64,000 bases of DNA from Spirochaetota bacterium (GCA_013151965.1 JAADHF010000045.1:20096-84095); one strand, 5' to 3'; shown: positions 46,921 to 55,725, numbered from the stretch's first letter. The notes: generated by a model not told the origin, from the sequence alone. A program made the numbers and translations.

Positions 46921-47961
46921 CTATTCCGGTTTGGTTTTATCCTGGAATAGGCTTGTCCATTTATTTACAATTTCAATTTTATGCTGTGATGTCCACTTGA
47001 AATCCATGGGGAAGAGCTTTACATCTTTTGGATCCGGCAGGGGAATCGTGCTCTGCGACTTGATGCCAGGGAGTGTGACCATGATTTTGTACTTTGAATA
47101 TGCCTTCATGGCATCTTCGGACAAAGTCCAGTCTAAGAATTTTTTTGCGGCTGCAGGATGTTTGGCTCCTTTTAACAGGGCATTCGCTTCGAGTTCATAA
47201 CCGCTTCCTTCCGACGGAAACACCATTTCTACCGGATAGCCGGCTGATATCTGTTTTGCAACCCTGTACCCGAAAGAGGCTCCCACCGCAATTTCACCCT
47301 TGGAGGCAATTTTAGCAGGAGCGGAACCTGAGTTTGTATATTCTACTATATTTTTGTTGAGTTTCTTTAAGAATTCCCAGCCGTCTTCCTTTCCTTCTTT
47401 GATTCCCTTCCAGAGAAGAATGGAAGAAACCTGCAGGTAGCCTGTTCCCGAACTTCCGGGATTGGGCATGATAACCTCGTTTTTATATTCCGGTTTTGTA
47501 AGGTCTGTCCAGCTGGTCGGTTTATCCAGTCCTTTTTTTGCCAGTCTGTCTTTGTTAACAGCAAAAGCCGCAACGTACATATCGATTGCCGCCCAGTATC
47601 CGGCAGGATCTTTAAACTGTGCAGGGAGTTTATCATAACCCGCAGGTTTGTAGGGCTGGAAAAGGTCCTGTAAAAGCGCCAGCGCTGTTACTGCAGTTCC
47701 CCATACAAGGTCGGCCTGGGGATTTTCTCTTTCCGCAAGCAGCTTGGCAGAAACTTCTCCTGTCGAGTATCTTACCCATTTAATGTCCAGATTGGGAAGC
47801 TCTTTCTTTGCAAGAGCCAGATAATCAGCAGTTTCATCCTCTTCCAGTGCGGTATAAATTACCACCTCACCGGATCCTTTTTCCTGCTTCCCGCCTGCAA
47901 AAACAAAGGCCGGAAGAAGCAGAAAAACTACAAGAAGTACCATTAAAAGTTTCTTATGCAT
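46921..47961 (-). CDS. ABC transporter substrate-binding protein (FbpA/AfuA/phosphonate-like)
   Basis: A 346-aa periplasmic protein. The signal peptide is MHKKLLMVLLVVFLLLPAFVFA; no lipobox Cys is present. The mature part (GEVVIYTALEEDETADYLALAKKELPNLDIKWVRYSTGEVSAKLLAERENPQADLVWGT ... PNPGSSGTGYLQVSSILLW ... SAPAKIASKGEIAVGASFGY) matches the family of ferric-iron, hexose-phosphate (AfuA) and 2-aminoethylphosphonate binding proteins. Neighbouring aldolase and three HAD phosphatases favour a phosphorylated organic ligand over iron; this is inference. AAGGAGG precedes the ATG, and a promoter lies 27-54 bp upstream. Confidence 0.87.
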   Translation of the reverse strand: MHKKLLMVLLVVFLLLPAFVFAGGKQEKGSGEVVIYTALEEDETADYLALAKKELPNLDIKWVRYSTGEVSAKLLAERENPQADLVWGTAVTALALLQDLFQPYKPAGYDKLPAQFKDPAGYWAAIDMYVAAFAVNKDRLAKKGLDKPTSWTDLTKPEYKNEVIMPNPGSSGTGYLQVSSILLWKGIKEGKEDGWEFLKKLNKNIVEYTNSGSAPAKIASKGEIAVGASFGYRVAKQISAGYPVEMVFPSEGSGYELEANALLKGAKHPAAAKKFLDWTLSEDAMKAYSKYKIMVTLPGIKSQSTIPLPDPKDVKLFPMDFKWTSQHKIEIVNKWTSLFQDKTKPE

Positions 47962-47987
47962 AGAAACCTCCTTAAGATTTTTTTATT

Positions 47988-48015
47988 ATTTTAAAGTATA
48001 ATTATTTAAAGTCAA
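47988..48015 (-). promoter_or_regulatory. Putative promoter of the binding-protein/transport operon
   Basis: On the minus strand TTGACT, a 16-bp spacer and TAAAAT, followed by AAGGAGG and the ATG at 47961. The remainder of the 280-bp gap (47962-48241) is AT-rich and holds no gene on either strand. Confidence 0.45.
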
Positions 48016-48185
48016 GTTTTTAAAATTTTATTTAAGCCGTCTTTAATATTGATAGTTTAATAAATACAAATAATAGTATAATAATACAGTTATCTATATT
48101 AAATCACGGGAATTGTTAAAAATATGAATATATATACTTTAAACTCGTATTTGGTTTAATGTATTACAATTATCCGATATTGTAT

Positions 48186-48231
48186 GATAGATAGATATCT
48201 ATACATCTACCTATATACCTATACCCGGAAA
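48186..48231 (-). promoter_or_regulatory. Candidate GntR operator region upstream of the transport genes
   Basis: The block contains TATATAGGTAGAT (48205-48217, minus strand), identical to the sequence over the gntR -10 box, next to a second AGGTA unit and the perfect 12-bp palindrome ATAGATATCTAT. It lies about 190 bp upstream of the nearest good promoter, so it would act at a distance or with an unseen promoter. Confidence 0.4.
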
Positions 48232-48241
48232 GTATATTTAT

Positions 48242-49264
48242 TCAAATTATTTTTTTTAGTTCTTCGAGGGAGGTTATGGAATAAATTCCGTTTTTTTTAC
48301 GGTGGTCTCCGGCAAACGGTAATTCCGGCTCTTCTTCTCTGTCCCGGCCGGTAAAAAGAATACCCTGGTAGTTGTACTTTGATTGCTCGGAAGCTTTCAT
48401 ATCATCCGGCATATCTCCTATAAAGAAACATTTTTTTATATCCCCGCCTGTCTTTTTTGCTATTTCATCGAGCATAAACGGATTCGGTTTGCTTAAGGAA
48501 ACTTTTTTCTTTTCCGTCTGTAAAATCCTCGCCTCCTCCGCCCTGCAATGATCTAATGTCAGTACAAAGGAGAAGTAGTGTTCTATTCCGAATCTTTTTA
48601 ATGTGTAAAGGGCTTCCGCTTTAGGCCGTCCGGTTGCTATGGCTAAAATACCGGTTTCGGATAAACTATCTAAAATTTCTGTATTGATAATAAGAGTTTC
48701 CCTGTCCATCAGCCCTTTGTTTTTATGGAAAAGAGGTTCCGAATTGTATGTTTCAAAGAATATTTTCTCCCCGAGATAGATTTCCTGAAATATCTGTTTA
48801 ATTAGATTGCCCGATCCCACTTCTCCTGTTGACAGCTTCCGTATAACAGGATCTATTCTTTTACCATTGATTTTAAATAATGCCGTAAGAGGATTTTTAT
48901 TTTTTTTAAGGAAGCAAATAAGAGGCCGGATATCCCAGTTTTCCGTGATGCTTCGAAGCAGAAGACAGGTAGAATCAAATTTATGGAATTCATATACTTT
49001 AAGGTCCTTGTTGATATCCCTGTTTATTGCAGATAAGAGCAGAGAGATGGTCACATATGTCAGATCCCAGTCGTTGTTTAAGCCCCCGCTTTCTTTAACC
49101 CGGGATAAATCATCCATCAAAAACGGCTGTCCGGGCAGCATACTGCCGTTTTTTGAATCTTTTAAGAATACAACAGCAGTTTCTCTTACTACAGCACGGT
49201 ACGATTTCGATACATCAACTATAACACCGTCCATATCAAATACTATTAATCTGCTTTTTTTCAT
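48242..49264 (-). CDS. HAD-IA superfamily hydrolase with long cap insert
   Basis: A 340-aa protein. Motif I is LIVFDMDGVIVDVSKSYRAVVRETA, motif II ILAIATGRPKAEAL, motif III Lys in SLSKPNPFML and motif IV CFFIGDMPDDMKAS. Between motifs I and II lies about 170 aa of cap, including GGLNNDWDLTYV, an NNDW motif I associate with a distinct HAD-IA subgroup. It probably dephosphorylates a metabolite related to this locus. It lies 19 bp after the HAD-IB gene and 280 bp before the binding-protein gene. Start ATG 49264 lacks a strong ribosome-binding site. Confidence 0.8.
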   Translation of the reverse strand: MKKSRLIVFDMDGVIVDVSKSYRAVVRETAVVFLKDSKNGSMLPGQPFLMDDLSRVKESGGLNNDWDLTYVTISLLLSAINRDINKDLKVYEFHKFDSTCLLLRSITENWDIRPLICFLKKNKNPLTALFKINGKRIDPVIRKLSTGEVGSGNLIKQIFQEIYLGEKIFFETYNSEPLFHKNKGLMDRETLIINTEILDSLSETGILAIATGRPKAEALYTLKRFGIEHYFSFVLTLDHCRAEEARILQTEKKKVSLSKPNPFMLDEIAKKTGGDIKKCFFIGDMPDDMKASEQSKYNYQGILFTGRDREEEPELPFAGDHRKKNGIYSITSLEELKKII

Positions 49265-49283
49265 GTTCTATTCCGGGCTTTTC

Positions 49284-49988
49284 TTAAGGATTTTGTGTAA
49301 ATTTCAGGTTCCCGCGGTATATTCCTTTAACATAGGGAATAATATCAGCAATTTCAGATATAATACTATAGCGGCAGCCTGAAGAACCCGCTTTTTCGTT
49401 GTTGTTTCTTCTGATCACTACCGGAAAAACCGACCAGTTAAGAAGCGGAATATCTGTCGGTCCGTCACCTACGACTATCGTATCTTCCGGGTTAAAACCC
49501 ATAGAGATGACCGCATTAAGTTTATCGGCCGGTTTTAATGTCCGGTACTCGATGCCGGAAATTACGTGGTCTTTAAAGATAAATCTATTGGCTACTACAT
49601 CGGAGAAACACTTAAGAATACCGGATTTATGCAATACAGCCCTGCTTAAATTTTCCGTGCCGCAGGAAATAAGAACCTGTTTATGACCGGCACGCTGTAA
49701 TGCCTTTAGAGTATTTCTGTCCTCCATAGATATCCGTCCGGCCAATTCTTCGGTAACCCTTTCTATAATATCTTCCTTTGTCCCCTTTGCAGCCCATAGA
49801 TAGAGGGGTTTAAAGTAGTGGCCTATCCATCCTTTCATATCCGCATATATGATTGCCCTGGTAAGTAGTCCCTTAAGGTTTAAAACATGCGGGTGCATTT
49901 CTTTAACTATACAGGATAGAAGACTCTGCTCGCTGTCGTGCGGTGTAAGTGGTAAAATCGTGCCGTCAAAATCCCATACTATATTCAT
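49284..49988 (-). CDS. HAD-IB phosphatase (phosphoserine-phosphatase-like)
   Basis: A 234-aa protein when started at ATG 49988 (MNIVWDFDGTILPLTPHDSE); the track adds 13 residues with no family support. Motif I WDFDGTI, motif II VLISCGTENLSR, motif III Lys in LKPADKLNAVIS, motif IV TIVVGDGPTDIPLL. The four-helix cap between motifs I and II fits PSP-type HAD-IB enzymes. Exact substrate unknown. It is the first of two HAD genes upstream of the transport operon and is divergent from the lipoprotein gene. Together the two may encode sequential or alternative phosphatases. Confidence 0.82.
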   Translation of the reverse strand: MNIVWDFDGTILPLTPHDSEQSLLSCIVKEMHPHVLNLKGLLTRAIIYADMKGWIGHYFKPLYLWAAKGTKEDIIERVTEELAGRISMEDRNTLKALQRAGHKQVLISCGTENLSRAVLHKSGILKCFSDVVANRFIFKDHVISGIEYRTLKPADKLNAVISMGFNPEDTIVVGDGPTDIPLLNWSVFPVVIRRNNNEKAGSSGCRYSIISEIADIIPYVKGIYRGNLKFTQNP

Positions 49989-50074
49989 CCGGAATAGTAT
50001 CTCATCCGTATCCGGGGTTCTTGTCAATATATTTTCTTGACTATTTAAAAGAAAAGATATTAATTTAGAGGCCT

Positions 50075-50803
50075 ATGAAAAATATAAACTTATTTTCCGC
50101 TGTAATTCTGTTAGTAGCAGGTAATTTCCTGACTTCCTGCAGTGTGCGGGAGAATATATATCTAAACAGGGACGGCTCCGGCACGGTATCTTCAAGAGTA
50201 GAGGTTAAACAGATTCTCGCTAATTATTTTTCTAATCTTGCGGAGGTTACCGGAAATTCCAAAGAACTCTCGGACGGGAAACTTTTTGATACTGAAGAGA
50301 TAAAAGCTGAAATTAAAAAACAGCCCGGTGTAGAGGTTAAAAGTATAAAGGCATCAGGGGAAAATATACTTACAACGGAACTTGAATTCAGAGATATTTC
50401 AAAAGTGTTTAAAAATGAAAAAGGTACGGCTGCTGTAAATGTGGTAAGTTTAAAGGATGACGGCGGAAATAAGGTATTTCGGTTTCATCTCGATAAAAAG
50501 AATTTTAAACAGCTCTCTACCCTGATACCGATTCTTTCAAATCCGATTATAGAGAGCCTCGGCCCTCAGGATGGTGACTCTACAACAGAGTCCGAGTATC
50601 TCGAGATGATGTCCTTTGCTCTCGGTGAAAATGGTCCGAAAGCGGTCAAAAATTCCATGGTGAAGGTGATTGTTCATATTAAAGGAAAAGTGATTTCTCA
50701 AAAGGGAGGGAAAATATCCGGGAATGTCGTTACCTTTTCGATACCCCTGATAAAACTCCTGCTTCTGAATAAGCCATTGGATTACTCTGTCACTTTTAAA
50801 TAG
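50075..50803 (+). CDS. Hypothetical lipoprotein
   Basis: A 242-aa protein. The signal peptide MKNINLFSAVILLVAGNFLTSC ends in a lipobox (FLTSC), so it is probably lipid-anchored. The mature part starts SVRENIYLNRDGSGTVSSRVEV, a pattern seen in lipoproteins of unknown function in which a beta strand with NxDGSGxV opens the domain. The rest alternates beta strands and charged helices (FRDISKVFKNEKG, VKVIVHIKGKVISQKGGKISGNVVTFSIPL). No catalytic motif is recognised. It stands alone between the divergent HAD genes and the tRNA. Confidence 0.7.
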   Translation: MKNINLFSAVILLVAGNFLTSCSVRENIYLNRDGSGTVSSRVEVKQILANYFSNLAEVTGNSKELSDGKLFDTEEIKAEIKKQPGVEVKSIKASGENILTTELEFRDISKVFKNEKGTAAVNVVSLKDDGGNKVFRFHLDKKNFKQLSTLIPILSNPIIESLGPQDGDSTTESEYLEMMSFALGENGPKAVKNSMVKVIVHIKGKVISQKGGKISGNVVTFSIPLIKLLLLNKPLDYSVTFK

Positions 50804-50835
50804 CTATGTAACGGATCCGCAGGCGGATAAAAGTT

Positions 50836-50909
50836 TGCCCCAGAGACGACTCGAACGTCCGACCTCCGGTTTAGGAAACCGCTGCTCTATCCTGCTGAGC
50901 TACTGGGGC
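50836..50909 (-). tRNA. tRNA-Arg (anticodon CCU)
   Basis: On the minus strand the sequence folds as a full cloverleaf: acceptor GCCCCAG/CTGGGGC with discriminator A, D-stem GCTC/GAGC, anticodon loop TTCCTAA giving anticodon CCT (reads AGG), and T-arm GGACG-TTCGAGT-CGTCT. The base pair 27-43 is G-G, so the anticodon stem has four Watson-Crick pairs. CCA is not encoded. The 74-nt length is normal. Confidence 0.92.
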
Positions 50910-51010
50910 AGTACCGGATAGCTATCCTATCTTCATTTTTCTATCCTGTCAATCTTAAATAGTGCGGACTTATCTTGATTGTCAGAGTATAAATGTAGTA
51001 CATTCACCAT

Positions 51011-52054
51011 GTGGAACATTCAAGCCGTGTTGATTTTTTTCTTGCCGTTATTGTAGTTTTTGTTATCGGCCTCATACTTAAGCTGGCTGAACATGTTATT
51101 ATTTTAATGCTTCTCTCCTTCCTGCTTGCCTATGTAATGGAACCCGTTGTCGCTCTTTTAAGGAAAATCGGGCTTGCATTATGGCTTTCGGTGCTTATTA
51201 CATCGATACTCTTTTTGTGTGTATTTATCGGTTTCGGAACGGCAATTTACGGTAGCGTCGTGGAGTTTATTCTTTCATTACCGAAATATATCGAGAAACT
51301 GACTTCCATTATAACGGATCTTGTATCCGGAATAGAATCCTTCTCCGGGGGGAGGTTCAGGCTAAATATTGTAAAGGGGCTTCAGGAAATACCGGTAGCT
51401 TCGATTACGCTTAATGCCGCTAAGTCTGTTGTCTCGCATATAGTGCAATTTTCGCTTATCTTTCTTTTTGCCGTCTTATTTGTGTACGGCAAACATGGGT
51501 TTCAGAAAAAACTGATGATGGTGTTCTCAAAGAAAAAAGGGAGATGGGTCCCCATAGTCTTAAACAGAATCGACAAAGAACTCAGAAAGTATATAGCTTT
51601 AAAAACCGCGATAAGCCTGACTACCGGCACTATAGCCGGAATTATTCTCTCCCTATTTCATGTTCAGTTTGCTATTGTCCTGGGGTTCACCACTTTTCTC
51701 CTTAATTATATACCGAATATCGGTTCGATAATTGCGACATTTATACCGTTTTTTATTGCTCTTGCCCAATTCGGCTTAACTGCAGAACCAGTGTGGATCT
51801 TTTTATCTCTTAGTCTGGTGCAGATGGTCATAGGCAGCGGGCTGGATCCTAAATTAATGGGCAATACTATGAATCTCTCCCTGTTTGTAGTATTTTTCTC
51901 ATTGCTCTTCTGGGGGTGGATGTGGGGGCCTGCGGGAGTACTGCTTGCTGTTCCTATGACAACATCGATAAAAATAATACTGGAAAATGTACCAGCCACC
52001 GCTCACTTAGCTGTTCTTTTAGAGCCTGCTTCAAAAAAGAAGAGAAGATTGTAA
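51011..52054 (+). CDS. AI-2E family transporter (PerM/YdiK-like)
   Basis: A 347-aa inner-membrane protein with about seven to eight helices. It carries the family C-terminal signature NYIPNIGSIIATFIPFFIALAQ ... GSGLDPKLMGNTMNLSLFVVFFSLLFWGWMWGPAGVLLAVPMTTSIKIILE. Members include autoinducer-2 exporters, Na+/H+ antiporters and permeases of unknown cargo. The start is GTG 51011, because an in-frame TAG lies 15 bp upstream and no other common start codon fits between them; there is no ribosome-binding site. A TATAAA about 20 bp upstream hints at a very short leader. Confidence 0.87.
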   Translation: MEHSSRVDFFLAVIVVFVIGLILKLAEHVIILMLLSFLLAYVMEPVVALLRKIGLALWLSVLITSILFLCVFIGFGTAIYGSVVEFILSLPKYIEKLTSIITDLVSGIESFSGGRFRLNIVKGLQEIPVASITLNAAKSVVSHIVQFSLIFLFAVLFVYGKHGFQKKLMMVFSKKKGRWVPIVLNRIDKELRKYIALKTAISLTTGTIAGIILSLFHVQFAIVLGFTTFLLNYIPNIGSIIATFIPFFIALAQFGLTAEPVWIFLSLSLVQMVIGSGLDPKLMGNTMNLSLFVVFFSLLFWGWMWGPAGVLLAVPMTTSIKIILENVPATAHLAVLLEPASKKKRRL

Positions 52055-52071
52055 GGCGTTCCTGCTGTTAT

Positions 52072-53937
52072 TTATCGATAATCAAACGGGTTAACCCGGT
52101 TTCCCCATTTATCTCTAGCTTTAACAAGATTTTGCTTTTCCTCTTCAAGTGTAGAGAGAACTATCTTCGGGGTGCCGGAAACCTTTGTCCTGTATATTTC
52201 CAGTATCCTGTCTATCTTGTTGATGTTCTCGGGGACTCTTAAACCGAACTGTTCTATATATTCTTCCTTTGAATAATCTTTATCAACCACATCTTTAAAA
52301 AGCCTTCTTAAATCCTCGTATTTCGGTATAAAACCTGTCGGGCTTTTAACAGCCTCTGCATCTCCATGAACTCTCAGTTCCATCCATTTGAGCCATACTC
52401 TCTTATCCTGCCTTGTATTAAGGAAATTCCCGTTTTCGTCCTTCAGGAAGTAGTTTACGGCAAAGATCAGAGGCGGATTGTCGATACTGCTGCCGAAATC
52501 CAGGTTATTCTGAATGTACCTGCTTATGGGAACAGAGAGGAAGTCAAGATTCGACATGGGGCTGTATTTTCTGACACCTGTCTTGCCAAGAGTCGCTGCT
52601 GTTGTTTCCGATTCCAGAGAGGCGCCTTTTGTTATTATTCCGTGAGACCAGTTAAAGGACTGCTGTACGGGAACCCACGTATCGGAATCTCTACCTCCGT
52701 AGATAATGCCGCCTAAAGGCACTCCTGCCGGATCGTGCATCTTAGGGTCTCTGTTCGGCAGGGAATCGAGTGCAAGGGTAAAACGTGCATTGGGATGCGA
52801 TGCCGGGATCTCTTTCCCGTCTGCGTCCTTTTTCCCCTTAAACCAGTCTCCTGAATGGTTTCTTCCTTTATCAGGAATTTCGCCGTCCATTCCCACCCAG
52901 TAGGGAGTATTATCATGAATCAGTATATTGGAGAAGATCATTTCCCGAGGTGAATGAAGAGCTTTCCATATCTCAGGATCATCCTTGGAATTAATGCCGA
53001 GTATTATTCCGAACATGCCGTTCTCCACATTTGCCGCTCTGACTTCTCCGTCTATTTTTCTTAAATATGCAATATCATCTCCCACTATCCTTTCGCCGGT
53101 TACCATTGCGGTTGATGTTTTTCCGCACATCGACGGAAATGCACCCGTGAAGTATGTTACCCTGTTATCAGGACCGTTTACTCCCATTACAAACATATGT
53201 TCTGTCAGCCAGCCTTCCCTGGATGACTTGTTGATTGCAAGCCTCATGGCAAGTTTTTTAAGCCCTAAAGTATTTCCGCCGTACTGAGTGTTCATGCTGT
53301 AGACGATTTCTCCGTCGAGATCTATATATACCCGACGTTTTTCTATATTTTTACTTACATTGTTTTCCAGTTCCCCTTCGCTGTGTACGAATTTAAAGAA
53401 TCTGTCCATTCCCTTTCTGTTTGTAAATTCTTTGTAGCCGGGCCTGTAAAGTATTGTTTCGCTGTGAGCGACATACGGCGAATCTGTTAACTGCACACAT
53501 GGTATTGTAAACTCGGAATTATTCGGGCCCAGGGAATAAAAACAGATAAACATTTCATGGCCGTCCATTATATTCGTCATTATTCCTTCCAGATCCTTTA
53601 AGCCTTCCTCTTTATCTGTCGAGTTGATATTCGGCCCCAGATTTACACCCGCAGGAAGAAGATACTTTGTCCGTGCCTTATCTCTTGCCTGGTCGTAGTA
53701 ACCGTCGAAGTGTACCGTATGCCCCTCTGTTTTCAGCTTTGTTTCCTCTCCTGCTGCAACGGACCTGTCCCTTATGTATTGTATATCGTCATCCGAATCA
53801 GCGGATACAAAAGCTTTTGCCGGGTTCAGCAGTTTAATATATTTTACAAGAAACTCATTTAAGGTCTTGTTTCCGATGGCCTCGATTTTTTTGTAATTTT
53901 TTTCACCCAGAAAATCTTTAAGAAATTGTTCTGACAT
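52072..53937 (-). CDS. pckG: Phosphoenolpyruvate carboxykinase (GTP)
   Basis: A 621-aa cytoplasmic enzyme interconverting oxaloacetate and PEP with GTP/GDP. The nucleotide-binding P-loop is YFTGAFPSMCGKTSTAM near residues 262-275, whose reactive Cys is typical of the GTP class. Other motifs are FICFYSLGPNNSEFTIPCVQLTDSPYVAHSETILYR, ERIVGDDIAYLR, AANVENGMFGIILGIN and a C-terminal PLIFAVNYFLKDENGNFLN. Length and motifs exclude the ATP type. AGGG lies 7 nt before the ATG. It is convergent with the AI-2E gene (17-bp gap) and divergent from lysS. Confidence 0.96.
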   Translation of the reverse strand: MSEQFLKDFLGEKNYKKIEAIGNKTLNEFLVKYIKLLNPAKAFVSADSDDDIQYIRDRSVAAGEETKLKTEGHTVHFDGYYDQARDKARTKYLLPAGVNLGPNINSTDKEEGLKDLEGIMTNIMDGHEMFICFYSLGPNNSEFTIPCVQLTDSPYVAHSETILYRPGYKEFTNRKGMDRFFKFVHSEGELENNVSKNIEKRRVYIDLDGEIVYSMNTQYGGNTLGLKKLAMRLAINKSSREGWLTEHMFVMGVNGPDNRVTYFTGAFPSMCGKTSTAMVTGERIVGDDIAYLRKIDGEVRAANVENGMFGIILGINSKDDPEIWKALHSPREMIFSNILIHDNTPYWVGMDGEIPDKGRNHSGDWFKGKKDADGKEIPASHPNARFTLALDSLPNRDPKMHDPAGVPLGGIIYGGRDSDTWVPVQQSFNWSHGIITKGASLESETTAATLGKTGVRKYSPMSNLDFLSVPISRYIQNNLDFGSSIDNPPLIFAVNYFLKDENGNFLNTRQDKRVWLKWMELRVHGDAEAVKSPTGFIPKYEDLRRLFKDVVDKDYSKEEYIEQFGLRVPENINKIDRILEIYRTKVSGTPKIVLSTLEEEKQNLVKARDKWGNRVNPFDYR

Positions 53938-54029
53938 TTTAACACCCTTTCCTTAAAATATTTTGTTAAATTCTCCGTGCCAGTATATAGTGCCGGGAGA
54001 ATAAAATAAAGTTATTTATCGTCTATTTC

Positions 54030-54058
54030 TTGAAAAAAATCGATAACTCCCATATATT
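54030..54058 (+). promoter_or_regulatory. Putative sigma70 promoter of lysS, possibly giving a leaderless mRNA
   Basis: TTGAAA, a 17-bp spacer and TATATT. The -10 box ends only 9 nt before the lysS ATG, so the predicted start point leaves a leader of two or three nucleotides. Confidence 0.45.
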
Positions 54059-54067
54059 CCTTAAAGT

Positions 54068-55675
54068 ATGACAAAAAAGAGTTTACATTGGGCAGATATT
54101 ACTGCGGAAAAGATTATAAGAGAAAAGGGCAGGAAGGACCGTTATGTATGTGCTTCGGGAGTTACACCCTCCGGCACCGTACATATAGGCAATTTCAGAG
54201 AGATAATATCGGTAGATCTCGTGGTTCGTGCTCTTAAGAGGCTTGGGGAAAATACCCGGTTTATATATTCCTGGGACGATTATGATGTCTTTAGAAAAGT
54301 ACCGGTAAATATGCCGGATCAGGATAAGCTTAAAAACTACTTAAGACAGCCGATAACGCTGACCCCGGACCCCTACGGCCAGAGTGAGAGTTACGCAAGA
54401 AGGAATGAGATAGAAGTCGAGAAGCTAATGCCTGCCGTGGGAATTTATCCCGAGTATATTTACCAGGCCGAACAGTACAGGAATTCCGTTTATGCGGAAG
54501 GGATAAAAAAGGCTTTAGTGAATAAGGAGATCATTCGCGGAATATTAAACGAACATAGAACGAAGCCTCTTGCGGATAACTGGTGGCCTGTTACGGTTTT
54601 CTGCTCTTCCTGTAACAGGGATACAACGGAGATTACAGGATGGGATGGCGGGTATGATATCAGCTACAAATGTACTTCCTGCGGTAATGAGGAAACAACG
54701 GATTTACGGCGCACTTCATCTGTAAAACTCTTCTGGAGGGTGGACTGGCCGATGCGGTGGGCCTTCGAAAAGGTCGATTTCGAACCTGCAGGAAAGGATC
54801 ATCACTCGGAAGGCGGTTCCTTTGATACCGCAAAAAAAATAGTACGGCAGGTGTACGGCTGCGAACCTCCCGTAACTTTCCAGTATGATTTTATAGGCAT
54901 AAAGGGGCGCGGAGGCAAGATATCGTCTTCCACTGGTGAGGTTGTAAGTTTAAAGGATGTTCTCGAAGTTTATCAGCCGGAGATTGTCAGATATCTATTT
55001 GCAGGAACACGGCCCAATGCCGAATTTGTTATCTCATTCGACCTCGATGTGATAAAGATATACGAAGATTATGACAGGTGCGAGAGAATTTACTATGGCC
55101 TGGAGAATGTATCCGAAAAGAGACAGGAGAAGGAAAAGAGAATATACGAACTTTCATCGGTCTCCGGAGTGCAGGCAGAGGCTCCCTGTCAGCTTCCTTT
55201 CCGCCATCTCTGTAATTTGATGCAGATTCATAACGGAGACAGCGAAAAGGTGTTATCTCTCCTTAAAGAGGAAGCAAAGAGGACCGGCGAAGATGAATAT
55301 ACAAGGTATGTAAATTCTCTGAAAACGTTAAAAACAAGGGCTGCATGCGCCTGGAACTGGGTTACTAATTTTGCGCCTGAGGACTTTCAATTCCGGCTGG
55401 TGGAGGAAAACTCTCCTCCTGTTTCCCTGGAAGAAAACATTATATCCGCTGTTAAACAATTGGCGGAGGAGTTTGATCTTAAATATGATTCTCTTGATGA
55501 GCGTTCATTGTCCGGGCTTATCTATTCCGCTGCCCAGGATAACGATATTGAACCCCGTGATTTTTTTAAAGCTGTATACAGAATACTTATAGGAAAAGAA
55601 AAGGGGCCGAGGCTTGCATCGTTTATGCTCAGTATCGGAAGAGAGAAAATACATTCGATTTTTTCGAGATACTAA
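54068..55675 (+). CDS. lysS: Lysyl-tRNA synthetase, class I
   Basis: A 535-aa class I enzyme, the form found in archaea, spirochaetes and alphaproteobacteria and unrelated to the usual class II LysRS. The N-terminal ATP site is GVTPSGTVHIGNFREI (HIGN at residues 39-42, the HIGH motif), and the KMSKS equivalent is GRGGKISSSTGEVVSL near residue 284. A zinc-binding insert has CSSCNRDTTEITGWDGGYDISYKCTSC. The C-terminal helical domain contacts the anticodon. Start ATG 54068 is 9 nt after a -10-like box and lacks a ribosome-binding site. It precedes rpiA by 50 bp, perhaps in one transcript. Confidence 0.95.
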   Translation: MTKKSLHWADITAEKIIREKGRKDRYVCASGVTPSGTVHIGNFREIISVDLVVRALKRLGENTRFIYSWDDYDVFRKVPVNMPDQDKLKNYLRQPITLTPDPYGQSESYARRNEIEVEKLMPAVGIYPEYIYQAEQYRNSVYAEGIKKALVNKEIIRGILNEHRTKPLADNWWPVTVFCSSCNRDTTEITGWDGGYDISYKCTSCGNEETTDLRRTSSVKLFWRVDWPMRWAFEKVDFEPAGKDHHSEGGSFDTAKKIVRQVYGCEPPVTFQYDFIGIKGRGGKISSSTGEVVSLKDVLEVYQPEIVRYLFAGTRPNAEFVISFDLDVIKIYEDYDRCERIYYGLENVSEKRQEKEKRIYELSSVSGVQAEAPCQLPFRHLCNLMQIHNGDSEKVLSLLKEEAKRTGEDEYTRYVNSLKTLKTRAACAWNWVTNFAPEDFQFRLVEENSPPVSLEENIISAVKQLAEEFDLKYDSLDERSLSGLIYSAAQDNDIEPRDFFKAVYRILIGKEKGPRLASFMLSIGREKIHSIFSRY

Positions 55676-55725
55676 GATTTAAAGCGCAGTACGGCATTAC
55701 AAAAACCATAGAGGTAAAAAGCGTT

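Noticed and set aside
46921-47961. Calling the binding protein a ferric-iron FbpA
   Set aside because: The family also includes hexose-phosphate and phosphonate binders, and the neighbours are phosphatases and an aldolase; iron ligands cannot be confirmed by eye.
48181-48231. Short TAGATAGAT/ACCTATA repeats resembling a tiny tandem or CRISPR-like array
   Set aside because: Units are only 4-8 bp without spacers; they fit regulator-binding sites or AT-rich simple sequence, not CRISPR.
50815-50828. Small hairpin ATCCGC-AG-GCGGAT between lipoprotein gene and tRNA
   Set aside because: The stem is short and no U-run follows on either strand, so it is not called a terminator.
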